In this document: positions 1-5,606 of the stretch, one piece after another
Numbering within the stretch: the stretch's first letter is position 1
Layout: every line of letters begins with the position of its first letter
NCBI GenBank assembly: GCA_003022745.1
Contig: PXSU01000035.1
Coordinates: 1-7,073 of the forward strand
Direction of reading: 5' to 3'
DNA from: Halobacteriales archaeon SW_9_67_25
GTDB taxonomy: Archaea; Halobacteriota; Halobacteria; Halobacteriales; Haloarculaceae
DNA length: 7,073 nucleotides
Notes under the pieces: generated by a model
The model's database searches: none
What the model saw: only the letters and a program-made list of their open reading frames with translations
Told to the model about the DNA's origin: nothing
Translations under genes and position numbers: made by a program

Positions 1-570
1 CGTGACGTACTGGATCGCACGGACGTGTGTTCGGAGGCCATCCCGCGACAGTCCCAGGTCACGGAGATAGGCGAGTGAACAGATCGTCGATGGAGCATCG
101 AGATCCTCGTCCTTCTTGACGCCGACGAGGTTCTCCTCGAAAGGGATCCCGTGGCGCTTTGCAAATTGCTCGCTGACGTGGACGAAAGTGCGCTCCCCGT
201 CCATCGCGTCGACCCAGTCAAGTTCCGACTCTTCGGGAGGCAGTGGGACCGAAAGCGGTCGGACGATCCTGTCGCCGGAGCCGAGATTTCGGGATTCGCG
301 CCACGTCAGTCCATCCCGGGTCAGAACCAGGAATCTGTGTTCCGGTGTCACCGTCAGATCGGCCCCGTCGCGTGTCTGTACCGAGACAGCCTCTTTTGCG
401 GTCTTTCCGAACACGTGCGACGGTTCGACGTACTCGAACTCCCCGTCACGGGTGAATGTCAGAACCTCCGTTCCGGCCTCGTTCTCGGCGAAACCCTCTC
501 TCTCACCCACGACGTCGTCGATTCGGGTCAGTCCGTCGGTCGTGAGGACTGGGGTCTCGCCCGTGACACA
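1..570 (-). mobile_element. Intein inserted in the RfcS Walker A motif (N-terminal part)
   Basis: A protein-splicing element begins at Cys60 of the host ORF, directly after GPAGVGK. Its first residues, [13 protein letters not shown], match intein block A (catalytic Cys1 with a conserved GDTxV-like stretch). About 72 residues later comes TVTPEH, a block B motif with the TxxH signature (Thr134 and His137 of the host numbering), followed by [11 protein letters not shown], typical of the Hint-fold strand after block B. Residues from about 185 to 249 (near [17 protein letters not shown] and SLAYLRDLG) continue beyond the usual N-terminal splicing domain, but no LAGLIDADG block is recognisable before the edge. 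Whether it carries a homing endonuclease and the C-terminal HN block is unknown. Inteins at nucleotide-binding motifs of archaeal RFC are a known phenomenon; the identification rests on blocks A and B and the insertion point. Confidence 0.9.
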
Positions 571-747
571 CTTCCCGACACCGGCCGGCCCCGCAAACAG
601 GAGGTGAGGGAGGTCGTCGCGCTCGACGTAGCTCTGCAGGCGCTCGACGATAGTCTCCTGGCCGGCGATGTCCGCCAGCCGGTCGGGGCGGTACTTCTCC
701 AGCCAGATCTCCTCTCTGTTCCCGGGCACCGTGTCGGCCTCGCTCAT
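1..747 (-). CDS. rfcS: Replication factor C small subunit, intein-containing (5' part, runs off window)
   Basis: This is the clamp-loader ATPase that, with RfcL, loads PCNA onto primed DNA at the replication fork. The frame is open without a stop from the ATG at 747 to base 1, so the gene continues to the left. Seen in the protein: an N-terminal [17 protein letters not shown] motif (residues 14-30), the hallmark RFC box, and the Walker A start GPAGVGK (53-59). The expected Thr after the lysine is replaced by Cys60, where an intein begins. The extein portion visible is only 59 residues of a family usually near 325-330 aa; the rest of the ATPase should follow the intein outside the window. The ATG lies about 27 nt downstream of a TATA-like box on the same strand, which fits a leaderless mRNA and supports this start. 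The family call is secure. Splicing competence cannot be judged because the C-terminal splice block is not in the window. Confidence 0.93.
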   Translation of the reverse strand, partial: MSEADTVPGNREEIWLEKYRPDRLADIAGQETIVERLQSYVERDDLPHLLFAGPAGVGKCVTGETPVLTTDGLTRIDDVVGEREGFAENEAGTEVLTFTRDGEFEYVEPSHVFGKTAKEAVSVQTRDGADLTVTPEHRFLVLTRDGLTWRESRNLGSGDRIVRPLSVPLPPEESELDWVDAMDGERTFVHVSEQFAKRHGIPFEENLVGVKKDEDLDAPSTICSLAYLRDLGLSRDGLRTHVRAIQYVT

Positions 748-770
748 GGGCGAGTGGAGTGGCGGGGCGC

Positions 771-778
771 TCATAAGT
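771..778 (-). promoter_or_regulatory. TATA box of rfcS
   Basis: Read on the minus strand this is ACTTATGA, an A/T-rich island in a G/C-rich spacer. It is centred about 27 nt upstream of the rfcS ATG at 747, the spacing expected if transcription starts at or just before the start codon. Confidence 0.6.
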
Positions 779-811
779 CCCCCGAGTGCCGGTCCGATCC
801 AGTGTCCACCC

Positions 812-827
812 CGCTTCCAGGGAAGCG
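812..827. repeat. 16-bp dyad (7-bp arms) beside the redoxin promoter
   Basis: CGCTTCC and GGAAGCG are perfect inverted arms separated by AG. The dyad ends 3 bases before the TATA-like box at 831-838, overlapping where a TFB recognition element would lie. It could be an operator for a dimeric repressor or activator of the redoxin gene. It is too close to the promoter and has no T tract, so it does not look like a terminator. The function is inferred only from position and symmetry. Confidence 0.45.
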
Positions 828-830
828 TCA

Positions 831-838
831 GGTAAACC
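831..838 (+). promoter_or_regulatory. Probable TATA box of the redoxin gene
   Basis: GGTAAACC is the only A/T-enriched stretch at the right distance, centred about 27 nt upstream of the ATG at 862. It is a weaker match than the other boxes in this window. Confidence 0.4.
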
Positions 839-861
839 AACATGCGGCACGTAGTCCGGAC

Positions 862-1368
862 ATGGCACAGACCCAGGCGACAGTCGACTTCTCGTTGCCC
901 AACGTCGGCCCGGGCCCGGACCCGCTCGAACTGTCGACACTCGTAGCCGACCACGACTTCGTCGTCGTCTATCTGCAGCGGGATCACCTCTGTACCAACT
1001 GCAGAAAGCAGGTCCAGCAGGTCGCCGCCCGCTACGAGGAGTTCGGCGAGCGCAACGCAGAAGTCGTCTCTATCGTGCCCGAGCCCCGCGAGAAAGTCCA
1101 GTCCTGGCAGGACAGGTACGACCTGCCCTACCCGCTGCTCGCCGACCCCGACGCCGCGGCGGGGGAGACGTTCGACCAGCCCGTCCGGTTCGGGTTCCTG
1201 GGTGACCTGAGCGACTTCCTCGGACGGATGCCCGAGGTCGTTGTCGTCTCGAGTGGCGACGGCGAGCCGACGGTGGCGTGGAGCTACGCAGGCCGGTCGA
1301 CGTTCGACCGACCCTCCGTCGAGGACGTGCTCGGCGCGCTCGACGACCCGCAGGAGTCTACGACGTGA
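862..1368 (+). CDS. Peroxiredoxin-like redoxin with CxxC active site
   Basis: A 168-aa cytoplasmic thioredoxin-fold protein of the AhpC/TSA-redoxin group, expected to act in thiol-based peroxide reduction or disulfide exchange. After a short N-terminal strand (VDFSLPNVG, residues 8-16), the fold core [18 protein letters not shown] (33-50) carries Cys44 and Cys47 as CTNC, where peroxiredoxins have a TxxC peroxidatic site. The next strand ([10 protein letters not shown]), the [13 protein letters not shown] stretch near residues 94-104, and [11 protein letters not shown] follow the usual order. No signal peptide or membrane segment is visible. The ATG at 862 is chosen because an upstream extension in the same frame would overlap rfcS antisense, and because a TATA-like box sits 27 nt upstream. 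Its TGA overlaps a downstream GTG (GTGA), so it may be co-transcribed with the mini-ORF that follows. Family membership is well supported; the substrate is not known. Confidence 0.82.
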   Translation: MAQTQATVDFSLPNVGPGPDPLELSTLVADHDFVVVYLQRDHLCTNCRKQVQQVAARYEEFGERNAEVVSIVPEPREKVQSWQDRYDLPYPLLADPDAAAGETFDQPVRFGFLGDLSDFLGRMPEVVVVSSGDGEPTVAWSYAGRSTFDRPSVEDVLGALDDPQESTT

Positions 1369-1487
1369 TTGAACGCGCGGGCGTCCGCGTCCGCGAAGCG
1401 GAGACCACGGAACGGGCTGGAGTGGCGAACGTCCTCGATGGGGCAGCGCTGGCGACCGACGCGGACCGGTATCGCGGCGTGGGATAG
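1365..1487 (+). pseudogene. GNAT-acetyltransferase-like mini-ORF with the middle missing
   Basis: A 40-codon frame starts at a GTG that overlaps the redoxin stop codon (GTGA), a normal translational-coupling arrangement. The first part, [25 protein letters not shown], reads like the beta1-alpha1 start of haloarchaeal GNAT acetyltransferases. The final residues DRYRGVG resemble the very C-terminus of such proteins. A functional GNAT domain needs about 140-160 residues, and everything with the acetyl-CoA pyrophosphate loop is absent. I infer an in-frame internal deletion that left both ends. It might instead be a fortuitous small ORF; the family guess rests on a short stretch read by eye. Confidence 0.4.
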
Positions 1488-1502
1488 CCGACAGCACCGC
1501 AC

Positions 1503-1510
1503 CGTTTTTG
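1503..1510 (+). promoter_or_regulatory. TATA-like box upstream of the cyclase remnant
   Basis: CGTTTTTG is an isolated T-run centred about 28 nt upstream of the GTG at 1535. This is the same spacing as the other leaderless promoters here and supports that start codon. Confidence 0.45.
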
Positions 1511-1534
1511 TCCTGCCGGGGTGACACAGGGACC

Positions 1535-1870
1535 GTGAGCGGGTTCGTCGACCTCACCCACGAGTTTCACGACGGAATGCCGGGCTTCCGGCTGTCCAAC
1601 GAGGACGGCGGCCAGACGGAGTTCACCGCGTCCATCGAACCGTTCCGTACCCACGAGGAGACGCGTCCGGCATTCGACGACCGGAACCTCGACCGGCCCG
1701 CGCACACGGCCTTTCTCGACGAGGGGATTCTCGTCGTGGAGAACCTGCGCGGACTGGACACACTCCAGGGCTCGCCGTTCCGGTTTTACGCCCTGCCGAT
1801 CAAGGCAACCGGCGCGGTCGCGATGCCGGTGCGAGCCTTCGCGGAACTCATGCCGGCCACGGACAGTTGA
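1535..1870 (+). pseudogene. Cyclase-family (kynurenine-formamidase-like) hydrolase with internal deletion
   Basis: The 111-codon frame has both ends of the cyclase/formamidase family but not its core. Residues 4-17 ([14 protein letters not shown]) and 35-43 (EPFRTHEET) match the N-terminal strand pair. Residues 54-72 (RPAHTAFLDEGILVVENLR) and the tail FRFYALPIKATGAVAMPVRAFAEL match the C-terminal third. Haloarchaeal members are expected to be roughly 240-260 aa. The lost stretch of about 130 residues between Asp48 and Asp53 contains the metal-binding GTHxDxPxH region, so the product cannot carry the known metal site. The reading frame is preserved across the scar. A 7-bp direct repeat CGACCGG at 1678-1684 and 1690-1696 brackets it. 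The GTG start is supported by the T-run 28 nt upstream. The family call is good. Whether it is a pseudogene in the living genome or an assembly collapse cannot be told here. Confidence 0.75.
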
Positions 1871-1902
1871 GCGGTGGAATACCTGCGGTTTTCGCTGCGT
1901 GC

Positions 1903-2040
1903 TCACAGGCTGTCCCACTCGTCGGCCACAGCCCGTACCGGTACACATCGACGAATTCGCCGTCGACGAACGCTTCCGCTCGCAACACGCCCCCTTCTGT
2001 GAACCCAACCTTCTCCAGGACGCGCTGTGAGGCTGACGGT
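1903..2040 (-). pseudogene. RimJ/RimL-type N-acetyltransferase, C-terminal fragment with frameshift
   Basis: Reading leftwards from about 2040, the frame encodes SASQRVLEKVGFTEGG, then VLRAEAFVDGEFVDVYRYGL. This is the characteristic C-terminal segment of GNAT proteins of the RimJ/RimL type (the SxRVLEKxGF helix, then the GxxxD(V)xxYGLL strand). After YRYGL the frame reads WPTSGTA, but the adjacent frame gives VADEWDSL and a stop at 1905-1903. That is the expected ending if one base has been lost around GGGCTGTGG. Upstream of Ser no acetyl-CoA-binding loop or N-terminus can be found in any minus frame before the promoter of the next gene at 2175, so more than 100 residues are missing. This is a broken gene; its former substrate cannot be inferred. 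Confidence 0.7.
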
Positions 2041-2174
2041 CTCCGGCGACTCCGGGCGGGGTGGCGCCCCCTCCAGCGCGTCTCGTGGCTGGTCGTCCGC
2101 CTCGCACGGTCCCGGGTCGGCGTCCGCCGCCGGTCGTGAGCGGGGCCCGTGGGAGACGTGGCGAACCCTCCACC

Positions 2175-2182
2175 TATTTGGT
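2175..2182 (+). promoter_or_regulatory. TATA box of the oxidoreductase gene
   Basis: TATTTGGT is centred about 26 nt upstream of the ATG at 2204. This predicts a near-leaderless transcript and favours the 2204 start over the in-frame ATG at 2183, which would lie inside or at the box. Confidence 0.6.
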
Positions 2183-2203
2183 ATGCATCCGCCAACAGCA
2201 GGT

Positions 2204-3073
2204 ATGGCCGAAAACACGATCGGCTTCGTCGGACTGGGAATCATGGGACTGCCGATGGCGAAGAACATCGTCGACACGGGCTACGACGTGGTCGGGCACA
2301 ACCGCTCGCAACAGCCGGTCGACGACCTCGCCGAGTACGGCGGTCGGGCGGCCGAGGACGCCACCGACGCCGCCGAGCGAAGCGACGTCGTCATCACCTG
2401 CCTGCCCGACTCGGCGGTCGTCGACTCGGTCGTCCGCGAGGGGATCATGCTGGGCCTCTCCGAGGGCATGACGCTGATCGACATGTCGACCATCTCGCCG
2501 ACGGTCACCGAGGACCTCGCGGCGGACCTCGCCGAGATGGGTGTGGACATGCTCGACGCGCCCATCAGCGGCGGCGAACAGGGTGCCATCGACGGCACGC
2601 TGTCCATCATGGTCGGCGGGAACGAGGGTGTGCTGGAGGCCCACCGCGACCTCTTCGAGGTGATGGGAGAGACGGTCACCCACACCGGCCCCAGCGGCGC
2701 CGGCCAGACCACCAAGGCCTGCAACCAGATCGTCGTCGCGGCCCAGATGGTCGGGGTGAGCGAGGCGCTCGTCTTCGCCGAGAAAGCCGGGGCAGACCTG
2801 GAGGCGGTTGTCGAGGCCATCAGCGGCGGCGCCGCGGGCTGCTGGACGCTGGACAACCGCGCTCCCAGCATGATCCGTGGCGACTTCGAGCCCGGCTTCT
2901 TCGCGGGCTACCAGTACAAGGACCTCCGCATCGCCACCGACGCCGGCGAGGCCTACGGCGCACCGATGCCCCAGACCGAACTCGCCCACCGAGATGCTCG
3001 CGGGCACCGAGGCCCGCGTCGACGAGGCGTGACCGCGTCACCACGAGCGCGTCACCGACTGCCGACCTGGTAA
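2204..3073 (+). CDS. 3-hydroxyisobutyrate-dehydrogenase-family NAD(P)-dependent oxidoreductase, C-terminus disrupted
   Basis: A beta-hydroxyacid dehydrogenase that would oxidise a 3-hydroxyacid or reduce a semialdehyde with NAD(P). Seen in order: Rossmann motif GFVGLGIMGLPMA (7-19), the NRS turn after beta2 (33-35), CLPDS (66-70), substrate-binding DAPISGGEQGA (118-128), GPSGAGQTTKACNQ (162-175) with catalytic Lys171, and KDLRIATDAGEAYGAPMP (239-256). The normal sequence stops at TELAH (262). It is then followed by 27 arginine-rich residues unlike any halophilic protein end. In the +1 neighbouring frame the bases just after 2990 encode EMLAGTEARVDEA and a TGA at 3030-3032, the kind of tail expected for the family. 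An out-of-frame deletion of roughly 25-30 codons therefore seems to have removed the last helices; intact relatives are near 290-300 aa. The catalytic residues remain but folding is doubtful. ATG 2204 fits both the family start and the promoter spacing. Confidence 0.85.
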   Translation: MAENTIGFVGLGIMGLPMAKNIVDTGYDVVGHNRSQQPVDDLAEYGGRAAEDATDAAERSDVVITCLPDSAVVDSVVREGIMLGLSEGMTLIDMSTISPTVTEDLAADLAEMGVDMLDAPISGGEQGAIDGTLSIMVGGNEGVLEAHRDLFEVMGETVTHTGPSGAGQTTKACNQIVVAAQMVGVSEALVFAEKAGADLEAVVEAISGGAAGCWTLDNRAPSMIRGDFEPGFFAGYQYKDLRIATDAGEAYGAPMPQTELAHRDARGHRGPRRRGVTASPRARHRLPTW

Positions 3074-3106
3074 CCGGACGGTGCCAGGCGTGTGGACTAA
3101 CGAACT

Positions 3107-3114
3107 GTTAAGTA
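3107..3114 (+). promoter_or_regulatory. TATA box of the histidine kinase gene
   Basis: GTTAAGTA is centred about 27 nt upstream of the GTG at 3137, supporting a leaderless message and that GTG as the start. Confidence 0.6.
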
Positions 3115-3136
3115 CCGATGCGCCCCGTAGTGACAC

Positions 3137-4825
3137 GTGGTATCGCTCCCTCCATGGCCCGCCGTGGCGACGCTCGCGGTCGGCGTCGCCAACCTCGTGC
3201 TCCTCGCGTACATCTGGCCGTGGCGCGACGAACCCGGCGGGTGGTGGTTCCTGGTTGTCATCGGGGTCCAGGTGTTCTGGTGTGGGACCTACGGCGTCGC
3301 GTTGCTGGTCTTCGACCCCCTCGTCCGCGAGGCCCTGGAGATTCTCACCTGGCTGCCGATCAACTGGATCGGCGTGTGCTTTCTCGCCTTTGCCCTCGAG
3401 TACACGGGCCGGGTAGACCTGTTGCGCTCCTCGGCGTTCGGGGCCGCCGTGGCCTTCGAGGTCGTCTCGACGGCGCTGGTGGTCACGAACCCAGTACACA
3501 ACATCGTCTGGAGCGGCTTCGAACTCGCGCCGGCCTTCGGCGCGGCGACGGTGACCTACACGCACCACCCCTGGGTGTTCGTCCAGTTCGTGGCGCTGTT
3601 TGCCTTCTCGGCGCTCGGCATCTTCCTCCTGCTGGATACGGTCATCAGCTACGGGCCGCTGTTTCGCAAGCAGGCACTCGCCATCGCCCTGACGCCCGTT
3701 CCGCCGGCCGCTCCCTTCTTCATCTGGGTGTTCAAGCTCGGTCCCGTCCCGCAGTTCAACCTGACGCCGCTGATGTTCCTCCCGCACATGCTGCTCGATA
3801 TGTACGCGTTGTTCCGCAACGACATGTTCGAGTTCAAGCCCGCAACACGACGGACCGCCGAGCGGGCAGCAGTCGACGACATCGGCACGGCGGTCGTCAT
3901 CACCGACCAGCAGGGGCGGGTGATCAACCTCAACGAGGCAGCGGGCGAGACGTTCGGCGTCGACCGACCCGAGGTCCTCGCGGCCCCGCTGGGGGCGCTG
4001 TACGAGGGTGACCTCGCAGTCACGGCGGGCGAGCAGGCAGCGAGCCTGCGGGCCGGGGGCCGCCACCGGGAGTTCAACGTCGACATCACGCCCCTCCGGG
4101 ACGCCGCCGGGACCGACGTCGGGTACACCGTCGTGTTCGTCGACGTCACGGCCGAGCGCCAGCGCAAACAGCGCCTGGGTGTGCTCAACCGCATCCTCCG
4201 GCACAACCTCCGCAACGACCTCAACGTCGTCGTCAACTACGCGGACCTCATCGAGACGGAGACAGACGCCGACATCGCGGAGTACGCCGAGACCATCCAG
4301 CGGACGTCCCTGGACCTGGTGGAACTGGGCGAGAAAGCCAGGCGAGCGGCGCAAGCACTCGACGGCGACCAACAGATCGTCGAACACGACCTCGCGGCCC
4401 TCGTCTCGGACGTGGCCGCGGACGTCCGCGAGGAGTACCCCGGAGGGACGGTGACGTGTGCAGTTCCCGACGGCGTCCGGATCGAGACCGACGTCCGGCT
4501 GTTCGACCTCGTGGTCCGCAGCCTCCTGGAGAACGCGCTCGAACACGGGAACGGCGACGTGACCGTGGCATACGCCGGGACCGACGACGAGTCGGTCCGG
4601 CTGACCGTCGCCGACGACGGCCCGGGTATCCCAGACCACGAACTCTCGGTGCTGGAGACGGGCGAGGAGTCGGCACTCGAACACGGGAGCGGGCTGGGAC
4701 TGTGGCTCGTCACGTGGGGGACGACTGCCCTCGGCGGCGAAGTCGACTTCGAGACACCCGCAGACGGCGGTACGACAGTGACGCTGACCGTTCCGGGGCT
4801 GGTCCGCGGGTCCGAGACGTCGTGA
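3137..4825 (+). CDS. Membrane histidine kinase, 7TM sensor-PAS-kinase
   Basis: A 562-aa sensor kinase. Residues 1 to about 230 form a run of hydrophobic helices (for example ATLAVGVANLVLLAYI, WWFLVVIGVQVFW, FVALFAFSALGIFLLL), matching the N-terminal seven-helix module common in haloarchaeal kinases. A PAS domain follows at about 246-340, with the typical VVITDQQGRVINLNEAA start and DVTAERQ exit. The phosphoacceptor helix has RILRHNLRNDLNVV with His356. The ATPase domain shows the N box LLENALEHG with Asn466, the G1 box DDGPGIP near residue 495, and the G2 box GSGLGLWLV near 520. All catalytic motifs appear intact. The signal could be sensed in the membrane module or the PAS pocket; no ligand can be inferred. 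No response regulator is adjacent, so its partner must lie elsewhere. The GTG start is set by the TATA box 27 nt upstream and by the hydrophobic N-terminus. Confidence 0.92.
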   Translation: MVSLPPWPAVATLAVGVANLVLLAYIWPWRDEPGGWWFLVVIGVQVFWCGTYGVALLVFDPLVREALEILTWLPINWIGVCFLAFALEYTGRVDLLRSSAFGAAVAFEVVSTALVVTNPVHNIVWSGFELAPAFGAATVTYTHHPWVFVQFVALFAFSALGIFLLLDTVISYGPLFRKQALAIALTPVPPAAPFFIWVFKLGPVPQFNLTPLMFLPHMLLDMYALFRNDMFEFKPATRRTAERAAVDDIGTAVVITDQQGRVINLNEAAGETFGVDRPEVLAAPLGALYEGDLAVTAGEQAASLRAGGRHREFNVDITPLRDAAGTDVGYTVVFVDVTAERQRKQRLGVLNRILRHNLRNDLNVVVNYADLIETETDADIAEYAETIQRTSLDLVELGEKARRAAQALDGDQQIVEHDLAALVSDVAADVREEYPGGTVTCAVPDGVRIETDVRLFDLVVRSLLENALEHGNGDVTVAYAGTDDESVRLTVADDGPGIPDHELSVLETGEESALEHGSGLGLWLVTWGTTALGGEVDFETPADGGTTVTLTVPGLVRGSETS

Positions 4826-4833
4826 CCGAACCG

Positions 4834-4839
4834 CTTAGG
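4834..4839 (+). promoter_or_regulatory. TATA box of rnpB
   Basis: CTTAGG, preceded by CCGAA as a possible BRE, lies 9 nt after the histidine kinase stop codon. It is about 24 nt before the predicted 5' end of RNase P RNA near 4860, so the RNA gene has its own promoter immediately behind the upstream gene. Confidence 0.6.
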
Positions 4840-4859
4840 ATGGCCCGCCACCTACACTC

Positions 4860-5231
4860 GGGCGGCAGAGGGAGCCCGGCTCCCGTGTCCCGGCCCGCAG
4901 ACGCGCAAGGGACATGAGGAAAGTCCCCCCACTGTCCGGGCAGGCGACCGGGCGCAAGCCCGGGGCGGGAGACCGCTGGCGCTGGAACAGAAACGAGACC
5001 CCTCTCCCCGACCGATGAGGTGTGCGACCCCGTGCCCGAGAAAGGCGCTGCCCGACGGTGGCGCCGACAAAGGGCCGGGCAGTGAACCCACCGAGGGCCG
5101 ACGGGAGAGAACGGATGGAACGGCGAATCCTCGCCGGTGCAAGTCCGGACCACAAGGTAGCCCGGACGCGGTTCGGACGCGCAGCTGAATGCCGGGCCGA
5201 ACAGAAGGGGGCTTACTCCCCTCAGCCGCTT
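4860..5231 (+). ncRNA. rnpB: RNase P RNA (archaeal type A)
   Basis: The catalytic RNA that removes 5' leaders from precursor tRNAs. The universal core is clear: GAGGAAAGUCCCCCC (4916-4930) forms the 5' side of P4, and ACAGAAGGGGGCUUACUCC (5201-5219) the 3' side, with CCCCC pairing GGGGG. P1 is closed by GCGGC (4862-4866) with GCCGC (5225-5229). A P3-like hairpin GGGAGC/GCUCCC lies at 4870-4884. A stem CCGGGC-GCAA-GCCCGG (4948-4963) has a GNRA tetraloop. GGAACAGAAACGAGACC (4984-5000) fits the P10/P11 conserved region, and GGUGCAAGUCC (5136-5146) the CR-IV/P15 region. The length of about 370 nt suits the class. The ends are estimated from P1 pairing and the TATA box at 4834. A T-rich stretch (5230-5241) follows and may serve termination. 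Confidence 0.94.
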
Positions 5232-5241
5232 TCCGTACTTT
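5230..5241 (+). terminator. Possible T-rich terminator of rnpB
   Basis: TTTCCGTACTTT directly follows the P1 closing strand of the RNase P RNA. Oligo-T stretches are the usual archaeal termination signal. The run is short and broken, so this is tentative. It also overlaps the position where a TATA element for the next gene would be expected. Confidence 0.3.
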
Positions 5242-5269
5242 CAAGTCCGTGTGGGCAGTTACCACGGCC

Positions 5270-5548
5270 GTGGACAGGGAACGCCTGAAACGCGAACTGG
5301 CCGACAAATTCGGGGGCGACGAGGAGACGTTGCGCGCCGTCTCCCGGCAGGGCCGTGATCTCGCCGACGCCGGCCGGATCGACGAGGACTTCGGGCACGA
5401 ACTGACCGTCGCGTACGTGGTCGACGAACTCGCCGACGCCCCCGAGGACCACAGCCTCGCCGAGCGGTGGAACTGGTGGGTCGGCTCGCTTGACCTCTCG
5501 CAGGGGGGCTACCGCCGCTTTCACGTCCGTCCCGACGTTGTCGAGTAG
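5270..5548 (+). CDS. Small acidic protein of unknown function next to rnpB
   Basis: A 92-residue protein that I do not assign to a named family. It begins VDRERLKRELADKFGGDEE, a charged amphipathic helix. It continues with further helices, including HELTVAYVVDELADAPE (about 44-60), and ends with a Trp-rich segment AERWNWWVGSLDLSQGG (about 65-81). It is soluble, strongly acidic and has no cysteines, which suits a haloarchaeal cytoplasmic protein. The GTG at 5270 is chosen because upstream codons in frame would run into RNase P RNA and the helix starts cleanly here. A T-rich stretch (5235-5245) about 30 nt upstream might serve as its TATA element. The position between rnpB and an RNA-processing nuclease suggests, but does not show, an RNA-related role. 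Confidence 0.72.
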   Translation: MDRERLKRELADKFGGDEETLRAVSRQGRDLADAGRIDEDFGHELTVAYVVDELADAPEDHSLAERWNWWVGSLDLSQGGYRRFHVRPDVVE

Positions 5549-5606
5549 TCGGCGCACGTCCGTCGAATCGACGAACACAAACGGTACTACCGGTAACTTC
5601 CGGGCA

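Noticed and set aside
151..861. Long plus-strand open frame running into the redoxin gene from upstream
   Set aside because: It is antisense to the clearly coding rfcS/intein frame and joins the redoxin frame only by lack of stops in G/C-rich DNA. The redoxin domain starts cleanly at 862.
2041..2174. Possible upstream part of the minus-strand GNAT or a plus-strand C-terminal coding end (LQRVSWLVVRLARSR)
   Set aside because: No minus frame gives a GNAT N-terminus or acetyl-CoA loop, and the plus-strand stretch has no family signal or start.
3038..4684. 548-codon minus-strand open frame
   Set aside because: It is a shadow of the histidine kinase: no recognisable domain, and it lies opposite conserved kinase motifs.
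5134..5220. tRNA-like or riboswitch-like fold near GGTGCAAGTCC
   Set aside because: It is the conserved CR-IV and CR-V part of RNase P RNA, not a separate gene.
4835..5307. Several open frames on both strands across the spacer between kinase and nuclease
   Set aside because: The stretch is RNase P RNA with all core motifs; the translations are basic and low in complexity.
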